Assembly: GCA_947631675.1 (NCBI GenBank)
Contig: CANRMG010000006.1
Coordinates: 1-25,914, forward strand
DNA: 25,914 nucleotides
From: an uncultured Oscillospiraceae bacterium
GTDB taxonomy: Bacteria; Bacillota_A; Clostridia; Oscillospirales; Oscillospiraceae
Direction: 5' to 3'
Shown: one piece after another, positions 1-8,249 of the stretch
Numbering within the stretch: the first letter of the stretch is position 1
Layout of the letters: each line of letters begins with the position of its first letter
Program-made: the position numbers and the translations under genes
Notes under the pieces: generated by a model
Databases searched by the model: none
What the model saw: the letters and a program-made list of their open reading frames with translations, nothing else
What the model was told of the DNA's origin: nothing

Positions 1-27
1 TTGGAGGTTTATCTTTTCTACTCATAG
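1..27 (+). CDS. Possible C-terminal tail of an upstream gene
   Basis: Reading frame 1 is open from the window edge to a TAG at 25-27 (last residues LEVYLFYS). A hairpin with a short T run follows at 43-67, which fits the end of a rightward gene. Only eight codons are visible, so no family can be named. A competing reading is a leftward gene starting with the ATG at 23-25 (MSRKDKPP), but it has no clear ribosome site. Confidence 0.2.
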   Translation: MEVYLFYS

Positions 28-42
28 GCACAGCCTTTTTGG

Positions 43-67
43 AACCACGGGCAGAGCCCGTGGTTTT
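43..67 (+). terminator. Hairpin, possible terminator of an upstream rightward gene
   Basis: Perfect 10-bp inverted repeat (AACCACGGGC, loop AGA, GCCCGTGGTT) running into TTTT on the plus strand. The T run is short, so termination strength is uncertain. It lies back to back with the stronger leftward terminator at 77-112. Confidence 0.5.
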
Positions 68-76
68 CGGTTCCCA

Positions 77-112
77 ATAAAAAACCGGCGCGGCCTGGAT
101 GGCCGCGCCGGT
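77..112 (-). terminator. Rho-independent terminator of the TRAP/transketolase operon
   Basis: Perfect 12-bp stem (ACCGGCGCGGCC with its complement, 5-nt loop) at 84-112. Read leftward it is followed by TTTTTTATT. It begins 33 nt beyond the stop codon of the last operon gene at 146. Confidence 0.88.
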
Positions 113-145
113 CTTATGGGTCTATTCTGTCTTGTGGGTGTTATG

Positions 146-1177
146 TTACGAGAAGTCCATCAGCACGCGCAGCATGGTCTTGTCCGTGCGGGCTTTTTCC
201 AGCGCCACGGCATACTCCTCCATGGGGTAGACGGCGGAGACGAGCTTCTTCAGCTGCTCGTTCAGACGGCCGGAGTTGATGATCCTGGCCGCGATCTGCA
301 TGCTGGACATGGTGTGATGCCGCACGCCGCGCAGCTCGCACTCGCTGTAGATGATCTTGTCGATGTCCACGCCCATGACCGTGCCCTTGGGTGGCATGCC
401 CACCTGGGTCATCACACCGCCCTTTTTCAGGGCCGCCATGCACATATCGAAGCCGGCCTGGACGGAGGTGATCTCAAAGGACTTGTCAAAGCCGTTCCCG
501 TTGGTGGCCTTGTCGCACACGGCCTTGAAGGCAACGGGGTCCGTCGTGTCGGCCACGAGGAAGCCCAGGTCCTCCGCCATCTTGATCCGGACGGGGTTCA
601 TCTCGCCCATCACCACATGGGCCGAGCCGGCCAGCTTGGACACCATGCCGATCAGCAGGCCGATGGGGCCGGCGCCGGCCACGAACACATCGTCGCCCAC
701 CGACACGCCGGAGCGGCGCACAGCGTGCACGCCCACCGTAAGGGGCTCCACCAGAGCGGCCAACTTCATATCCACATCGTCGTTGAAGCGGATCAGCCGG
801 TTGGCGTCCACCAGCATATACTGGGTGAACACGCCGTCAAAGTTGGTGCCCATGATCCTGACTTCCCGGCACAGGTTCTCCCGGCCGATGGTGCAGGCCT
901 CGCAGCCGCCGCAGGGCTTGATGGTGTGGGCGCAGACCTTGTCGCCCACCTTGATGTCGGTGCGGGGGTCGTTGATGGCATACAGCTCGCCGCAGGCTTC
1001 GTGGCCCATGACCAGGGGCATTTTTGCATTGGCGTTCAGGCCGTCGTATACGTGCAGGTCGGAGCCGCAGATGCCGGCGTAGCGGATGCGCACGACGGCC
1101 TGGCCCTCGCCGGGCTCAGGAATGGGGCCCTCCACGATCTCGATGTGCTGCACATCAGTCAAAACCAGTTTTTTCAT
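146..1177 (-). CDS. Zinc-dependent MDR-family dehydrogenase (polyol/threonine dehydrogenase-like)
   Basis: A 343-residue medium-chain dehydrogenase, usual length for the sorbitol/threonine dehydrogenase branch. It should oxidise a secondary alcohol with NAD in the cytoplasm. Visible features are catalytic zinc ligands C37 (AGICGSD) and H59-E60 (GHE), four structural-zinc cysteines at C89, C92, C95 and C103, and a Rossmann motif VAGAGPIGLL. An acidic residue near the end of the second strand (GEMNP) favours NAD over NADP. The ATG is preceded by GAGGAGGGG, about 11 nt away, in the 16-nt gap after the iron-dependent dehydrogenase gene. It is the last gene of the operon. The substrate cannot be read from the sequence; a sugar alcohol, sugar acid or similar hydroxy compound imported by the TRAP system is an inference. 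Confidence 0.88.
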   Translation of the reverse strand: MKKLVLTDVQHIEIVEGPIPEPGEGQAVVRIRYAGICGSDLHVYDGLNANAKMPLVMGHEACGELYAINDPRTDIKVGDKVCAHTIKPCGGCEACTIGRENLCREVRIMGTNFDGVFTQYMLVDANRLIRFNDDVDMKLAALVEPLTVGVHAVRRSGVSVGDDVFVAGAGPIGLLIGMVSKLAGSAHVVMGEMNPVRIKMAEDLGFLVADTTDPVAFKAVCDKATNGNGFDKSFEITSVQAGFDMCMAALKKGGVMTQVGMPPKGTVMGVDIDKIIYSECELRGVRHHTMSSMQIAARIINSGRLNEQLKKLVSAVYPMEEYAVALEKARTDKTMLRVLMDFS

Positions 1178-1193
1178 TAGAGCATTCCCCTCC

Positions 1194-2375
1194 TCAATAG
1201 CACTTGCGGTAGATGGCCTCGATGGAATCCAGGTCGAAGGGATAGTAGGCGTTGGTCATCAGCCGCTGCTGGTTGGCCTCCACGGACAGGGGGAAGGCCT
1301 TGAAGTCGCTCTCCTTGAAGCCCGCGTCATGCAGGGGCCGCAGGGGCAGGATATGGCTGAGCAGCTCGTTCAGGGCGGGAATGGCGTCCTTGGCCTCGCA
1401 GCCCAGGCAGTTGGCGATGAGCTGCTTGAACTTCATGATCTCGCCGTCGGGGTCGTGCTCGTCGTAGTAGTCCAGGATGGCGCCGAAGAGCATGTAGTTG
1501 CTCTCGCCGTGGGCCACATGGTAGGTGCCGCCCAGAGGGAAGCTCATGCCGTGCACGGGGCCGCAGCCGGCCTTCTGGAAGGCCACGCCGGCATACATGG
1601 ACGCGGTCAGGAACTGGTCAAAATACGCCGTGCGCGCGTCGGGGCCGCCCTCGGCGATGCGCCGGAAGCCCTCAAGGATCAGCTCGATGGCCTTCACGCT
1701 GAAAAGCTCGCTGGTCATGGTCTTGCGGTGGGGGGACAGGAACGACTCGGTGGCGTGGATGAGCGCGTCGATGGCCGAGCAGGCGAAGGGCTTGTAGGGA
1801 AGCGTGGAGAGCAGCTCGGGGATCAGGCAGACCTTGTTGGGGATGATGTCGTCGCTGACCAGGCCCAGCTTCGTCTCGCCGCCGGTGAGCACGCCGTTTT
1901 TCTCGTCCTTCACGATGGCCACGGAGATGTTGGTGACCTCGGAGCCGGTGCCGCAGGTGGCGGGGGCGGCGATGACCTCCTTCTCGTGGACCACAGGGAA
2001 GCGCTTGAAGTAGAGCTCATGGACCGAGTCGGGGCGCTTGCAGCCCAGCAGCTTGCCCAGGTCCATCACGGCGCCGCCGCCCACGGCTATGACGCGGTCG
2101 TAGCTGTCATAGGGGATGGCGTCGTACATGGCCTGGATCATGGCCTCGGAGGGCTCGCCGCCGCCCAGCTGATCCTTGAACACGAAGCTGCACTTCAGGC
2201 CCAGCTTCTCGATGACCGGGCCGTAGATGAACTTATTGGTCAGCACCACGTCCCGCTCGCCCAAATTAAACTGCTCCACCATCTGGGCGAAGGTCTCGAA
2301 TTTATATACCGTAGGGGCAAAAATGATCTCTCTCTTATCCGCCATCAGGGAGGCGGAAAAAGCATCTACTGCCAT
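1194..2375 (-). CDS. Iron-containing alcohol dehydrogenase, 4-hydroxybutyrate dehydrogenase-like
   Basis: A 393-residue group III (iron-type) alcohol dehydrogenase. The cofactor loop is GGGAVMD (about 99-105). The metal ligands match the family spacing exactly: D203 and H207 (IDALIHATE), then H275 (GPVHG) and H289 (HVAHGES), as in FucO-type enzymes. The general look, including PATCGTGSEVTN, recalls 4-hydroxybutyrate dehydrogenases, which interconvert a C4 semialdehyde acid and its alcohol; that assignment is from memory of the family. In this operon it is the likely reductive partner, turning an aldehyde released by the transketolase into an alcohol and regenerating NAD. The start used is preceded by AAGGAGG about 11 nt away; M11 is a possible alternative start. 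Confidence 0.85.
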   Translation of the reverse strand: MAVDAFSASLMADKREIIFAPTVYKFETFAQMVEQFNLGERDVVLTNKFIYGPVIEKLGLKCSFVFKDQLGGGEPSEAMIQAMYDAIPYDSYDRVIAVGGGAVMDLGKLLGCKRPDSVHELYFKRFPVVHEKEVIAAPATCGTGSEVTNISVAIVKDEKNGVLTGGETKLGLVSDDIIPNKVCLIPELLSTLPYKPFACSAIDALIHATESFLSPHRKTMTSELFSVKAIELILEGFRRIAEGGPDARTAYFDQFLTASMYAGVAFQKAGCGPVHGMSFPLGGTYHVAHGESNYMLFGAILDYYDEHDPDGEIMKFKQLIANCLGCEAKDAIPALNELLSHILPLRPLHDAGFKESDFKAFPLSVEANQQRLMTNAYYPFDLDSIEAIYRKCY

Positions 2376-2402
2376 TGGATAATGTTCCTCCTTTTATGCC
2401 GC

Positions 2403-3374
2403 TCACTTGCGGGCGATGACTTTCTTCACCGCGGCGACGATGTTGGCCGCGCGCAGGCCGTACTCATCCATCAGGAAGTCCTGGGGACCCACCTGACCGA
2501 ACTCGTCCTGGACGCCCACGTACTCCTGGGGCGTGGGCAGGCTCTTGGACAGGCACTGGGCCACGCAGGAGCCCAGGCCGCAGCGGACGTTGTGGTTCTC
2601 CGCGGTCACGATGGCGCCGGTCTCCTTCGCCGCCTTGATCACCAGCTCCTCGTCCAGGGGCTTCCAGGTGAACATGTCGATGACGCGCACACTGATGCCC
2701 TCCGCCTGCAGGGCCTCGTAGGCCTTGAGGGCCTCGTCCACCATGATGCCGGAGGTGATGACGGTGCACACGTCCTTGCCGCTCTCGTGCAGGACGACGC
2801 CCTTGCCGATCTCGAACTCAGAGCCCTCGGCGTAGACCTGGATCACGTCTTTGCGGACGAAGCGGGTGTAGCTGACGCCCTCCCGGTCCTTTAACTGCTT
2901 GGCTATGCTGGCCAGCTGGTCGTAATCCGCCGGGTCCAGTACGGTGGCGCCGGGGATGGACAGGTACATGGCCCCGTCCTCCAGGGGCATATGGGTGCCG
3001 CCGTTGAACGCGGCGGTCACGCCCGCGTCGGAGCCCAGCACGCGCACGCTCAGGCCCGCGTAGGCCGCGCTCATATATACCTGGTCATAGCAGCGGCGGG
3101 AGGCGAAGGTGCCGAAGGAATGGACGTATACCTTCTTGCCCGTGGCGGCCAGGCCCGCGGCCACGCCCACGGCGTTGGCCTCGGCGATGCCGGCCTCCGT
3201 GGCGCGGTCAGGGTACTGCTGCATGAGCTTTTTCGTGCCGATGCAGCCGGCCAGGTCGCAGTCGATATAGCAGACGGAGGGGTCCTCCTCCAGCTGACGG
3301 GCCAGCTCCAGGGCCAGGGCGTCCCGGCTCGCCCGGGCGTCCTTCTCATGTTTTCCGATCAATTCGATACTCAT
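2403..3374 (-). CDS. Transketolase, C-terminal (pyrimidine-binding) subunit
   Basis: A 323-residue transketolase C half, with the Pyr domain and C-terminal domain normally fused to the TPP domain. The conserved catalytic glutamate is E65 (GIAEAN; family usually GIAEQN). The substrate-side motif GGTHMPLED (125-133) replaces the common GPTHQ-x-x-ED. It pairs with the N-terminal half encoded just upstream (12-nt gap). Together they would form the thiamine-diphosphate enzyme that moves a two-carbon ketol unit between sugars. The ATG has a GGAGGGGAAG site. Split transketolases of this kind are common in Firmicutes and are often pathway-specific paralogues. The operon gives no phosphosugar kinase, so the donor may be unphosphorylated; that is inference. 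Confidence 0.9.
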   Translation of the reverse strand: MSIELIGKHEKDARASRDALALELARQLEEDPSVCYIDCDLAGCIGTKKLMQQYPDRATEAGIAEANAVGVAAGLAATGKKVYVHSFGTFASRRCYDQVYMSAAYAGLSVRVLGSDAGVTAAFNGGTHMPLEDGAMYLSIPGATVLDPADYDQLASIAKQLKDREGVSYTRFVRKDVIQVYAEGSEFEIGKGVVLHESGKDVCTVITSGIMVDEALKAYEALQAEGISVRVIDMFTWKPLDEELVIKAAKETGAIVTAENHNVRCGLGSCVAQCLSKSLPTPQEYVGVQDEFGQVGPQDFLMDEYGLRAANIVAAVKKVIARK

Positions 3375-3386
3375 TTCTTCCCCTCC

Positions 3387-4229
3387 TCAAGCCTGCTTGA
3401 TCTCTGCCAGGGCCTTCTCCGCCGCGGCGATGGCCTCGGTCCACTGCTCCTCGCTGGGCTGGGAGCTGTGCTCATGGTTCACCTCGGCGAACGTGGCGCC
3501 CTTGCCCTTGCTGGTATCCAGCACGATGCAGCTGGGCGAGCCCTTGTGGGCGCAGGCCTTCTCGATGGCGTGATAGATGGCCGCCACGTCGTGGCCGTCT
3601 ATCTCCTGGGTATACAGGCCGAAGGAGGCCGCCTTGGCGGCGATGTCGCCGTGGTCCAGGATAGCCGCGGTAGTGCCGTCCAGCTGGTAGCCGTTGTTGT
3701 CGATGATGTATGTGATGTTGTCCAGCTTATGGGCGCTGGCGAAGTGAAAGGCCTCCCAGACCTGGCCCTCGTCCGCCTCGCCGTCGCCGACGACACAGTA
3801 GACGCGGTTGTTCCGGCCGTCGATCCGGTTGCCCAGGGCGGCGCCGGTGGCGGTGGAGGTGCCCTGGCCCAGAGAGCCGGTGGTCAGGTCCACGCCGGGC
3901 GTCAGCTTCCGGTCGGTGTGGCTGGGGAAGCGGGTGTGGGGATGGTTCAGGGTGTAGGCGTCCTCGATGGGATAGAAGCCCACCAGGCCGAAGGTGGCGT
4001 AGGCCACCGGGCCCGCGTGGCCCTTGGACAGTACCAGCCAGTCACGGTCGGGCCAGCGGGGATCTTTGGGGTCGTAGTTCATGGCCGCGCCGTACAGCAC
4101 CGCCATCAGGTCCGCCAGGTCCATGGAGCCGCCCACGTGGCCGAAGCCCCGGGAGTGGATGACCTTCAGGGTCTCCAGCCGGATCTGGGCCGCCAGGACC
4201 TGAAGCTCTTTAACATTCAATTCTTTCAC
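3387..4229 (-). CDS. Transketolase, N-terminal (TPP-binding) subunit
   Basis: A 280-residue TPP-binding half of a split transketolase. Visible are the early histidines H31 (FGHVGG) and H71 (KGHAG), the TPG-x-D-x-x-TGSLGQG stretch (110-123), and the thiamine-diphosphate/Mg motif GDGE...NN (148-151 to 178-179). The start is GTG at 4227-4229, supported by AGAGGAG eight nt upstream. It lies 27 nt after the zinc dehydrogenase gene and 12 nt before its partner subunit, so both halves should be made together. The segment FPSHTDRKLTPG differs from the frequent HP-x-x-x-TPG form, which may reflect a different sugar substrate; this is a weak hint only. Confidence 0.92.
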   Translation of the reverse strand: MKELNVKELQVLAAQIRLETLKVIHSRGFGHVGGSMDLADLMAVLYGAAMNYDPKDPRWPDRDWLVLSKGHAGPVAYATFGLVGFYPIEDAYTLNHPHTRFPSHTDRKLTPGVDLTTGSLGQGTSTATGAALGNRIDGRNNRVYCVVGDGEADEGQVWEAFHFASAHKLDNITYIIDNNGYQLDGTTAAILDHGDIAAKAASFGLYTQEIDGHDVAAIYHAIEKACAHKGSPSCIVLDTSKGKGATFAEVNHEHSSQPSEEQWTEAIAAAEKALAEIKQA

Positions 4230-4256
4230 GGTAACGTCTCCTCTGTCGATGTAATC

Positions 4257-5312
4257 TCAGTCGTACTTATCCCGGTCCTCGGGATGAGGCATCAGAAGCA
4301 CCTTGAAGCCCGTCTTGGCGATGGTCATCTCAAAGCCCTTCTCCCACTCCTCCAGGGGCAGGACCGCGCTGGCCAGAGGGGCGATGTTGATGAGCTTGTG
4401 CTCCAGAAGGCTCAGAGCCGTGAGCCAGCTGGTGCGCTCGGAGGCATAGCTGTTGGTGAGCACGATCTCCTTGTACAGCGCCATATCCATGTTGATGGGG
4501 ATGGGCTTGCCGGGGATGGCCACCTGGGCATAGGTGCCGGTCTTGCGCAGGGCCTGCAGGCAGAAATCCGCCGAGGACGCCACGCCCGCGCACTCATAGG
4601 CCACGTGGGGGCCCAGGCCGCCGGTCAGCGCCAGGATCTTCTCCAGAGCGCCGTCCTGGTCCACCCGGATCGTCTCTGCCACGCCGCCCAGGCGCTTGGC
4701 CATGGCGAAGCGCTCCGCGTCCTGCTCAAGGCCGGTCATGATGACGGTGGCGCCGTTGGCATGGGCCACCTGGGCCGTCAGCTGGCCCATGACGCCCGCG
4801 CCGGACACCAGCACGTAGTCGCCGGCGTGCACCATGGTCCGCTCGCACACGCTGCGCACCACGCAGGCCAGAGGCTCGGTCAGGGCCGCCGTGGTCATGG
4901 ACACGCCCTCGGGCAGATGGAAGGCGTGCTTTGCCGGGATGACCACATACTCGGCGAAGCCGCCGTTGCAGCCGCTGCCCACGCTCTTCCGCTCCGGGCA
5001 GAGCATCCGCAGGCCCTGCCGGCACCATTCGCAGTGCTCGCAGGTCTCCACGGCCGTGAGGGTGACGATCTTGTCGCCGGGCTTGAAGTCGGTGACGTTT
5101 TTGCCCGCCTCGGCCACGATGCCGGAGAACTCGTGTCCGGTGATGATGGGGGGATTGCTGGGATACTCGTCGTGCATCAGATGGATGTCCGTGCCGCAGA
5201 TGCCGCAGGCAAAGACCTTTACCTTCAGGTCATCGTCGCCGCACACCGGCTCCGGCATGTCCATATACCGCATGCAGTCGGGGCCAAGTTTCGTTTTTAC
5301 AAGCGCTTTCAT
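4257..5312 (-). CDS. Zinc-dependent MDR-family dehydrogenase (sorbitol/threonine dehydrogenase-like)
   Basis: A medium-chain zinc dehydrogenase of 351 residues, the first catabolic gene after the transporter. Catalytic zinc ligands are C39 (CGICGTD) and H60-E61 (GHE). Structural-zinc cysteines are C91, C94, C97 and C105. The nucleotide-binding motif is VSGAGVMG. The ATG at 5310-5312 (MKALVK) was chosen over the upstream ATG at 5322-5324 because GGAG sits six nt before it; the upstream ATG overlaps that ribosome site. It is clearly distinct in sequence from the second zinc dehydrogenase at 146-1177, so the two probably act on different hydroxyl groups or different compounds. It likely makes the keto compound that the transketolase cleaves; this role is inferred from context. 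Confidence 0.87.
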   Translation of the reverse strand: MKALVKTKLGPDCMRYMDMPEPVCGDDDLKVKVFACGICGTDIHLMHDEYPSNPPIITGHEFSGIVAEAGKNVTDFKPGDKIVTLTAVETCEHCEWCRQGLRMLCPERKSVGSGCNGGFAEYVVIPAKHAFHLPEGVSMTTAALTEPLACVVRSVCERTMVHAGDYVLVSGAGVMGQLTAQVAHANGATVIMTGLEQDAERFAMAKRLGGVAETIRVDQDGALEKILALTGGLGPHVAYECAGVASSADFCLQALRKTGTYAQVAIPGKPIPINMDMALYKEIVLTNSYASERTSWLTALSLLEHKLINIAPLASAVLPLEEWEKGFEMTIAKTGFKVLLMPHPEDRDKYD

Positions 5313-5341
5313 AAGTGACTCCATTCAATCGAGGATAGAGG

Positions 5342-5376
5342 AAAGACGGACAGAATAGGAAACTCTGCCCGTCTTT
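5342..5376 (-). promoter_or_regulatory. Intercistronic hairpin between transporter and catabolic genes
   Basis: 13-bp inverted repeat with one G-U pair (AAAGACGGGCAGA and TCTGTCCGTCTTT read leftward, 9-nt loop) in the 80-nt gap between dctM and the zinc dehydrogenase gene. Read leftward the stem ends in UUU then CCUCU, so at best it is a partial terminator. It could set a lower level for the catabolic genes or protect the transporter mRNA. Confidence 0.6.
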
Positions 5377-5392
5377 TTCTCTACGTAATGGG

Positions 5393-6670
5393 TTAGCCAA
5401 ACATCAGGTTGGGAAGGAACGTGGACAGCTGCGGGATGAAGATGCAGGCCAGCACGATGATGAACACCGCCGCCAGGTATGGCATCAGATAGCGCAGGGT
5501 GTCTTTCAGCTTCACTTCCGCGATACCGATGGTGATGAACAGCACGCCGCCCACAGGAGGCGTCACGCCGGCATACACCAAGGTGATGACCATTATCAGC
5601 GCGAACTGGATCGGGTCGATACCATACTGCGCCGCTACCGGCAGCAGGATGGGCGCGACGATGATGGTCGCCGCGATGGTCTCGATGAACATGCCCACCA
5701 CCAGCAGGAACAGCACGAGCAGGATCATGATGACGTACTTGTTGCTCGTCAGGCCGGTGAGGAACGAGATGACCGCCTGTGGCACCTTGGCATACGCCAC
5801 CAGGAAGCTGAAGATCGCCGCACCGGCAACGATCAGCAGGCTCATGGCGGTCATGCCGGCAGCCTTCTGGAGGATACGGGGCAGGTCCTTGATGGTGAAC
5901 TCCTTGTACACGAACATGCCGATGATGAACGCGTACACCACCGCGATGGCGCCGGCCTCGGTGGGGGTGAAGATACCGCCCACGATGCCGCCGATGATGA
6001 TCAGAGGCATGATGATGGCCCAGATGGCATCCTTCAGGGCGTGCAGGACTTCCTTGAGGGAGCTGCGCTTCTCGCCCTTGATGCCCATCTTCTTCGCGTA
6101 GAAGTAGGTCAGGACCATCACGCTCAGGCCGATCAGCAGCCCGGGGATCACGCCCGCCATGAACAGGGACGCGATGGAGGCGTTGGTCAGCGAGCAGTAG
6201 ATGATCATCGTCATGCTCGGCGGTATGATCGGTCCCAGTGAGCCTGCCGTGGCTTGTATCACCGCCGTCAGGCCGCCCGGGTATCCTTTCTTTTTCATGC
6301 CGGGGATCATCATGCTGCCCACGGCCGCCGTATCGGCCGCCGCGGAGCCAGAGATGCCGGCGAAGATCACGCTGGTCAGGATGGCCACCAGGCCCAGGCC
6401 GCCGGTGATGTGGCCGATCAGGGCCGAGGACAGGTTGACCAGCCGCTTGGACAGGCCGCCCTGCTCCATCAGCTCACCGGAGAGCATGAAGAACGGGATC
6501 GCCATCAGGCTGAAGGAATCCACGCCCTTGAACAGCTTGTGGCCTACCAGCACCGGCTGCACCGCGCCGCTGATGAACAGGGCGATCGCGGAGCCCAGGC
6601 CCATGGAGAACGCGATGGGCACGCCGATGATGAGGAAGAGGCAGAAAAGCCCGAAAGAAAGAGCAAACAT
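5393..6670 (-). CDS. dctM: TRAP transporter large permease DctM
   Basis: A 425-residue polytopic membrane protein of the TRAP large-permease family, usual length about 425-430. Many hydrophobic segments cover the whole chain. Typical family stretches include GIPIAFSMGLGSA near the N-terminus, FFMLSGELM, and a repeat-like pattern of glycine- and proline-rich re-entrant segments (SLGPIIPPS, VTPPVGG). It carries out sodium- or proton-coupled uptake with DctQ, using substrate delivered by DctP. It starts three nt after the dctQ stop. Its ribosome site (GGAGGAAGGAGAGG) lies inside the end of dctQ, so the two are translationally linked. The gene is followed by an 80-nt gap with a hairpin before the catabolic genes. 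Confidence 0.95.
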   Translation of the reverse strand: MFALSFGLFCLFLIIGVPIAFSMGLGSAIALFISGAVQPVLVGHKLFKGVDSFSLMAIPFFMLSGELMEQGGLSKRLVNLSSALIGHITGGLGLVAILTSVIFAGISGSAAADTAAVGSMMIPGMKKKGYPGGLTAVIQATAGSLGPIIPPSMTMIIYCSLTNASIASLFMAGVIPGLLIGLSVMVLTYFYAKKMGIKGEKRSSLKEVLHALKDAIWAIIMPLIIIGGIVGGIFTPTEAGAIAVVYAFIIGMFVYKEFTIKDLPRILQKAAGMTAMSLLIVAGAAIFSFLVAYAKVPQAVISFLTGLTSNKYVIMILLVLFLLVVGMFIETIAATIIVAPILLPVAAQYGIDPIQFALIMVITLVYAGVTPPVGGVLFITIGIAEVKLKDTLRYLMPYLAAVFIIVLACIFIPQLSTFLPNLMFG

Positions 6671-6673
6671 AGC

Positions 6674-7159
6674 TTACTTCTCCTCTCCTTCCTCCAGCTT
6701 CGGCTGGTCAGCTTCCTTCATCTTCCGGATCCAGTAGCTGATCTGCTCGAAGAACATCAGCAGGCCGCCGACAGGGATGGCCAGCATGACCATGCCCATG
6801 TTCAGCTTCACCACGGAGGAGGACTGAACACGGTTGACCCACGCCAGGTTGGCGCCCAGGTATACCACCAGGGCCAGGAATACGCAGGAGATGATATTGA
6901 CGATGGAGAACACGACCTTCCAGGCCTTCTTGGGCAGAGCGTCCAGGATCACGTCGAAGGTGATGTTCATTCCGTTGCGGACGGTGATGGAGCCGCCCAG
7001 ATAGATCAGCCAGATGAATGTGTACCGGGATATCTCATCCGCATAGGGGAAGCTGACACGCAGGGTACGGCAGACCACCTGAACGAACACGACGATCACC
7101 AGCATGGCGAACAGGATCGTCACCAGCACGTCCGTGATTTTTCGTGTTACCTTCAGCAT
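6674..7159 (-). CDS. dctQ: TRAP transporter small permease DctQ
   Basis: A 161-residue four-helix membrane protein of the TRAP small-permease family, normal in length and position. Hydrophobic segments lie at about 10-32, 46-64, 84-107 and 121-143, with a charged C-terminal tail (KLEEGEEK). It forms the membrane complex with DctM. The start is six nt after the dctP stop, and the sequence just before the ATG (GAATAAACTCCT) has no Shine-Dalgarno match, so translation probably depends on ribosomes finishing dctP. Confidence 0.92.
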   Translation of the reverse strand: MLKVTRKITDVLVTILFAMLVIVVFVQVVCRTLRVSFPYADEISRYTFIWLIYLGGSITVRNGMNITFDVILDALPKKAWKVVFSIVNIISCVFLALVVYLGANLAWVNRVQSSSVVKLNMGMVMLAIPVGGLLMFFEQISYWIRKMKEADQPKLEEGEEK

Positions 7160-7165
7160 AGGAGT

Positions 7166-8170
7166 TTATTCGGCAGCAGCCACGATCTGGTCATAGAGGT
7201 CCTGCAGGCCGTTCTCCTCGATGAACTCCTGGATGAAGGGAGCGCAGGCCTCCTCGAAGGGAGTGCGGTCGATCTCGGTGATCTTCACGCCCTGCTCCTC
7301 CAGCTCGGCGTACTTCTCCTCGAACAGGTTCTCGGTGTAGTCGTAGAAGTAATCCAGCGCCTCGTCAGCAGCCTCGGCAAAGGCCTGCTTCTGCTCGTCG
7401 GTCAGGCTCTGATAGACCTGCTCGCTCATGTTCAGAGCGGTGAAGGTCATGACGTGCTGGGTCTGGACGTAGTTCTTGGCGACCTCATAGAACTTCTGCA
7501 GCACCATGTACTCGGCATGGCCTTCCAGAGCGTCGGCAACACCGGTCTGCACGGCGGTGTAGGCCTCGCCGGAGGGGATGACGATGGGGTTGGCGCCGAT
7601 GGCCTCAAAGGCGGCGATGGTCATGGGGGCCTCGGGGGTACGCATCTTCATGCCCTTGAAATCCTCGAAGGAATCCACGTCCATGTCCTTCACCAGGGAG
7701 TTACGGAAGTTCAGGCACTCCACCAGGATGGGGCGGATGCCGGCGGCCTGGACAAGGCGCTCCTTGATGGGGTCGATGATGTCAGAGGAAGAGACCTTGA
7801 TGGCGTGCTCGCGGCTCTTGAAGATGTAGGGCATATCGAGCAGCGCGCAGCCCGGATCGTAGTTGGCCCACAGAGCGGTATCGGACATGCCCAGATCCAG
7901 GGTGCCCAGCTGCAGGGCTTCCAGAGCCTCGGCCTGGCCGTACAGCTGGCCGTTGGCATAGATCTCGATCTTGATCTCGCCGTTGGTCTTCTCCTCGACC
8001 AGCTCAGCGAACTTGGTGAACAGGATGTTGTTGCTGTCGTCCTCAGTGCAGTGGTGGGACAGGGTAAGTACGCGGGGCTCGTCCGCGGCGAACGCGGTGC
8101 CGACGACCATAGGCATCAGCATGATGACGCACATAACAGTGCACAGAATACGGAACAGTGTCTTCTTCAT
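7166..8170 (-). CDS. dctP: TRAP transporter substrate-binding protein DctP
   Basis: A 334-residue extracytoplasmic solute receptor of the DctP family. Residues 1-28 form a signal peptide with a type I cleavage site (AFA before ADEP). There is no lipobox cysteine at the cleavage point. The family's carboxylate-binding arginine fits R177 (GMKMRTPE); R156 is also conserved. The segment GANPIVIPSGEAYTAVQTG matches the usual GANPVPMPFSEVYTALQTG. Most TRAP receptors bind organic acids through that arginine, so an acidic ligand such as a sugar acid or sulfonate is likely. It is the first gene of the operon, with an AGGAGGAAG ribosome site and a consensus promoter upstream. The lack of a lipid anchor would be unusual in a monoderm Firmicute. 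Confidence 0.95.
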   Translation of the reverse strand: MKKTLFRILCTVMCVIMLMPMVVGTAFAADEPRVLTLSHHCTEDDSNNILFTKFAELVEEKTNGEIKIEIYANGQLYGQAEALEALQLGTLDLGMSDTALWANYDPGCALLDMPYIFKSREHAIKVSSSDIIDPIKERLVQAAGIRPILVECLNFRNSLVKDMDVDSFEDFKGMKMRTPEAPMTIAAFEAIGANPIVIPSGEAYTAVQTGVADALEGHAEYMVLQKFYEVAKNYVQTQHVMTFTALNMSEQVYQSLTDEQKQAFAEAADEALDYFYDYTENLFEEKYAELEEQGVKITEIDRTPFEEACAPFIQEFIEENGLQDLYDQIVAAAE

Positions 8171-8212
8171 TTTCTTCCTCCTAAAAATAATTTACAGATA
8201 TTGATGCTGTCC

Positions 8213-8234
8213 TGATCCTTTGCCGACAAGATCA
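8213..8234. promoter_or_regulatory. Dyad in the dctP leader, candidate operator
   Basis: Imperfect palindrome with TGATC/GATCA arms and 12 nt between them; further inner positions also pair. It lies just downstream of the expected start of the dctP transcript, a common place for a repressor site. No regulator gene is adjacent in the window. Confidence 0.4.
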
Positions 8235-8249
8235 AAAATCTGTGTTTCG

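Noticed and set aside
2991..5318. Rightward open frame of 775 codons opposite the transketolase and zinc dehydrogenase genes
   Set aside because: Antisense artefact of codon bias; the leftward frames carry complete family motifs.
6254..8215. Rightward open frame of 653 codons opposite the TRAP genes
   Set aside because: Low-complexity antisense translation, no start signals, opposite clear dctM, dctQ and dctP.
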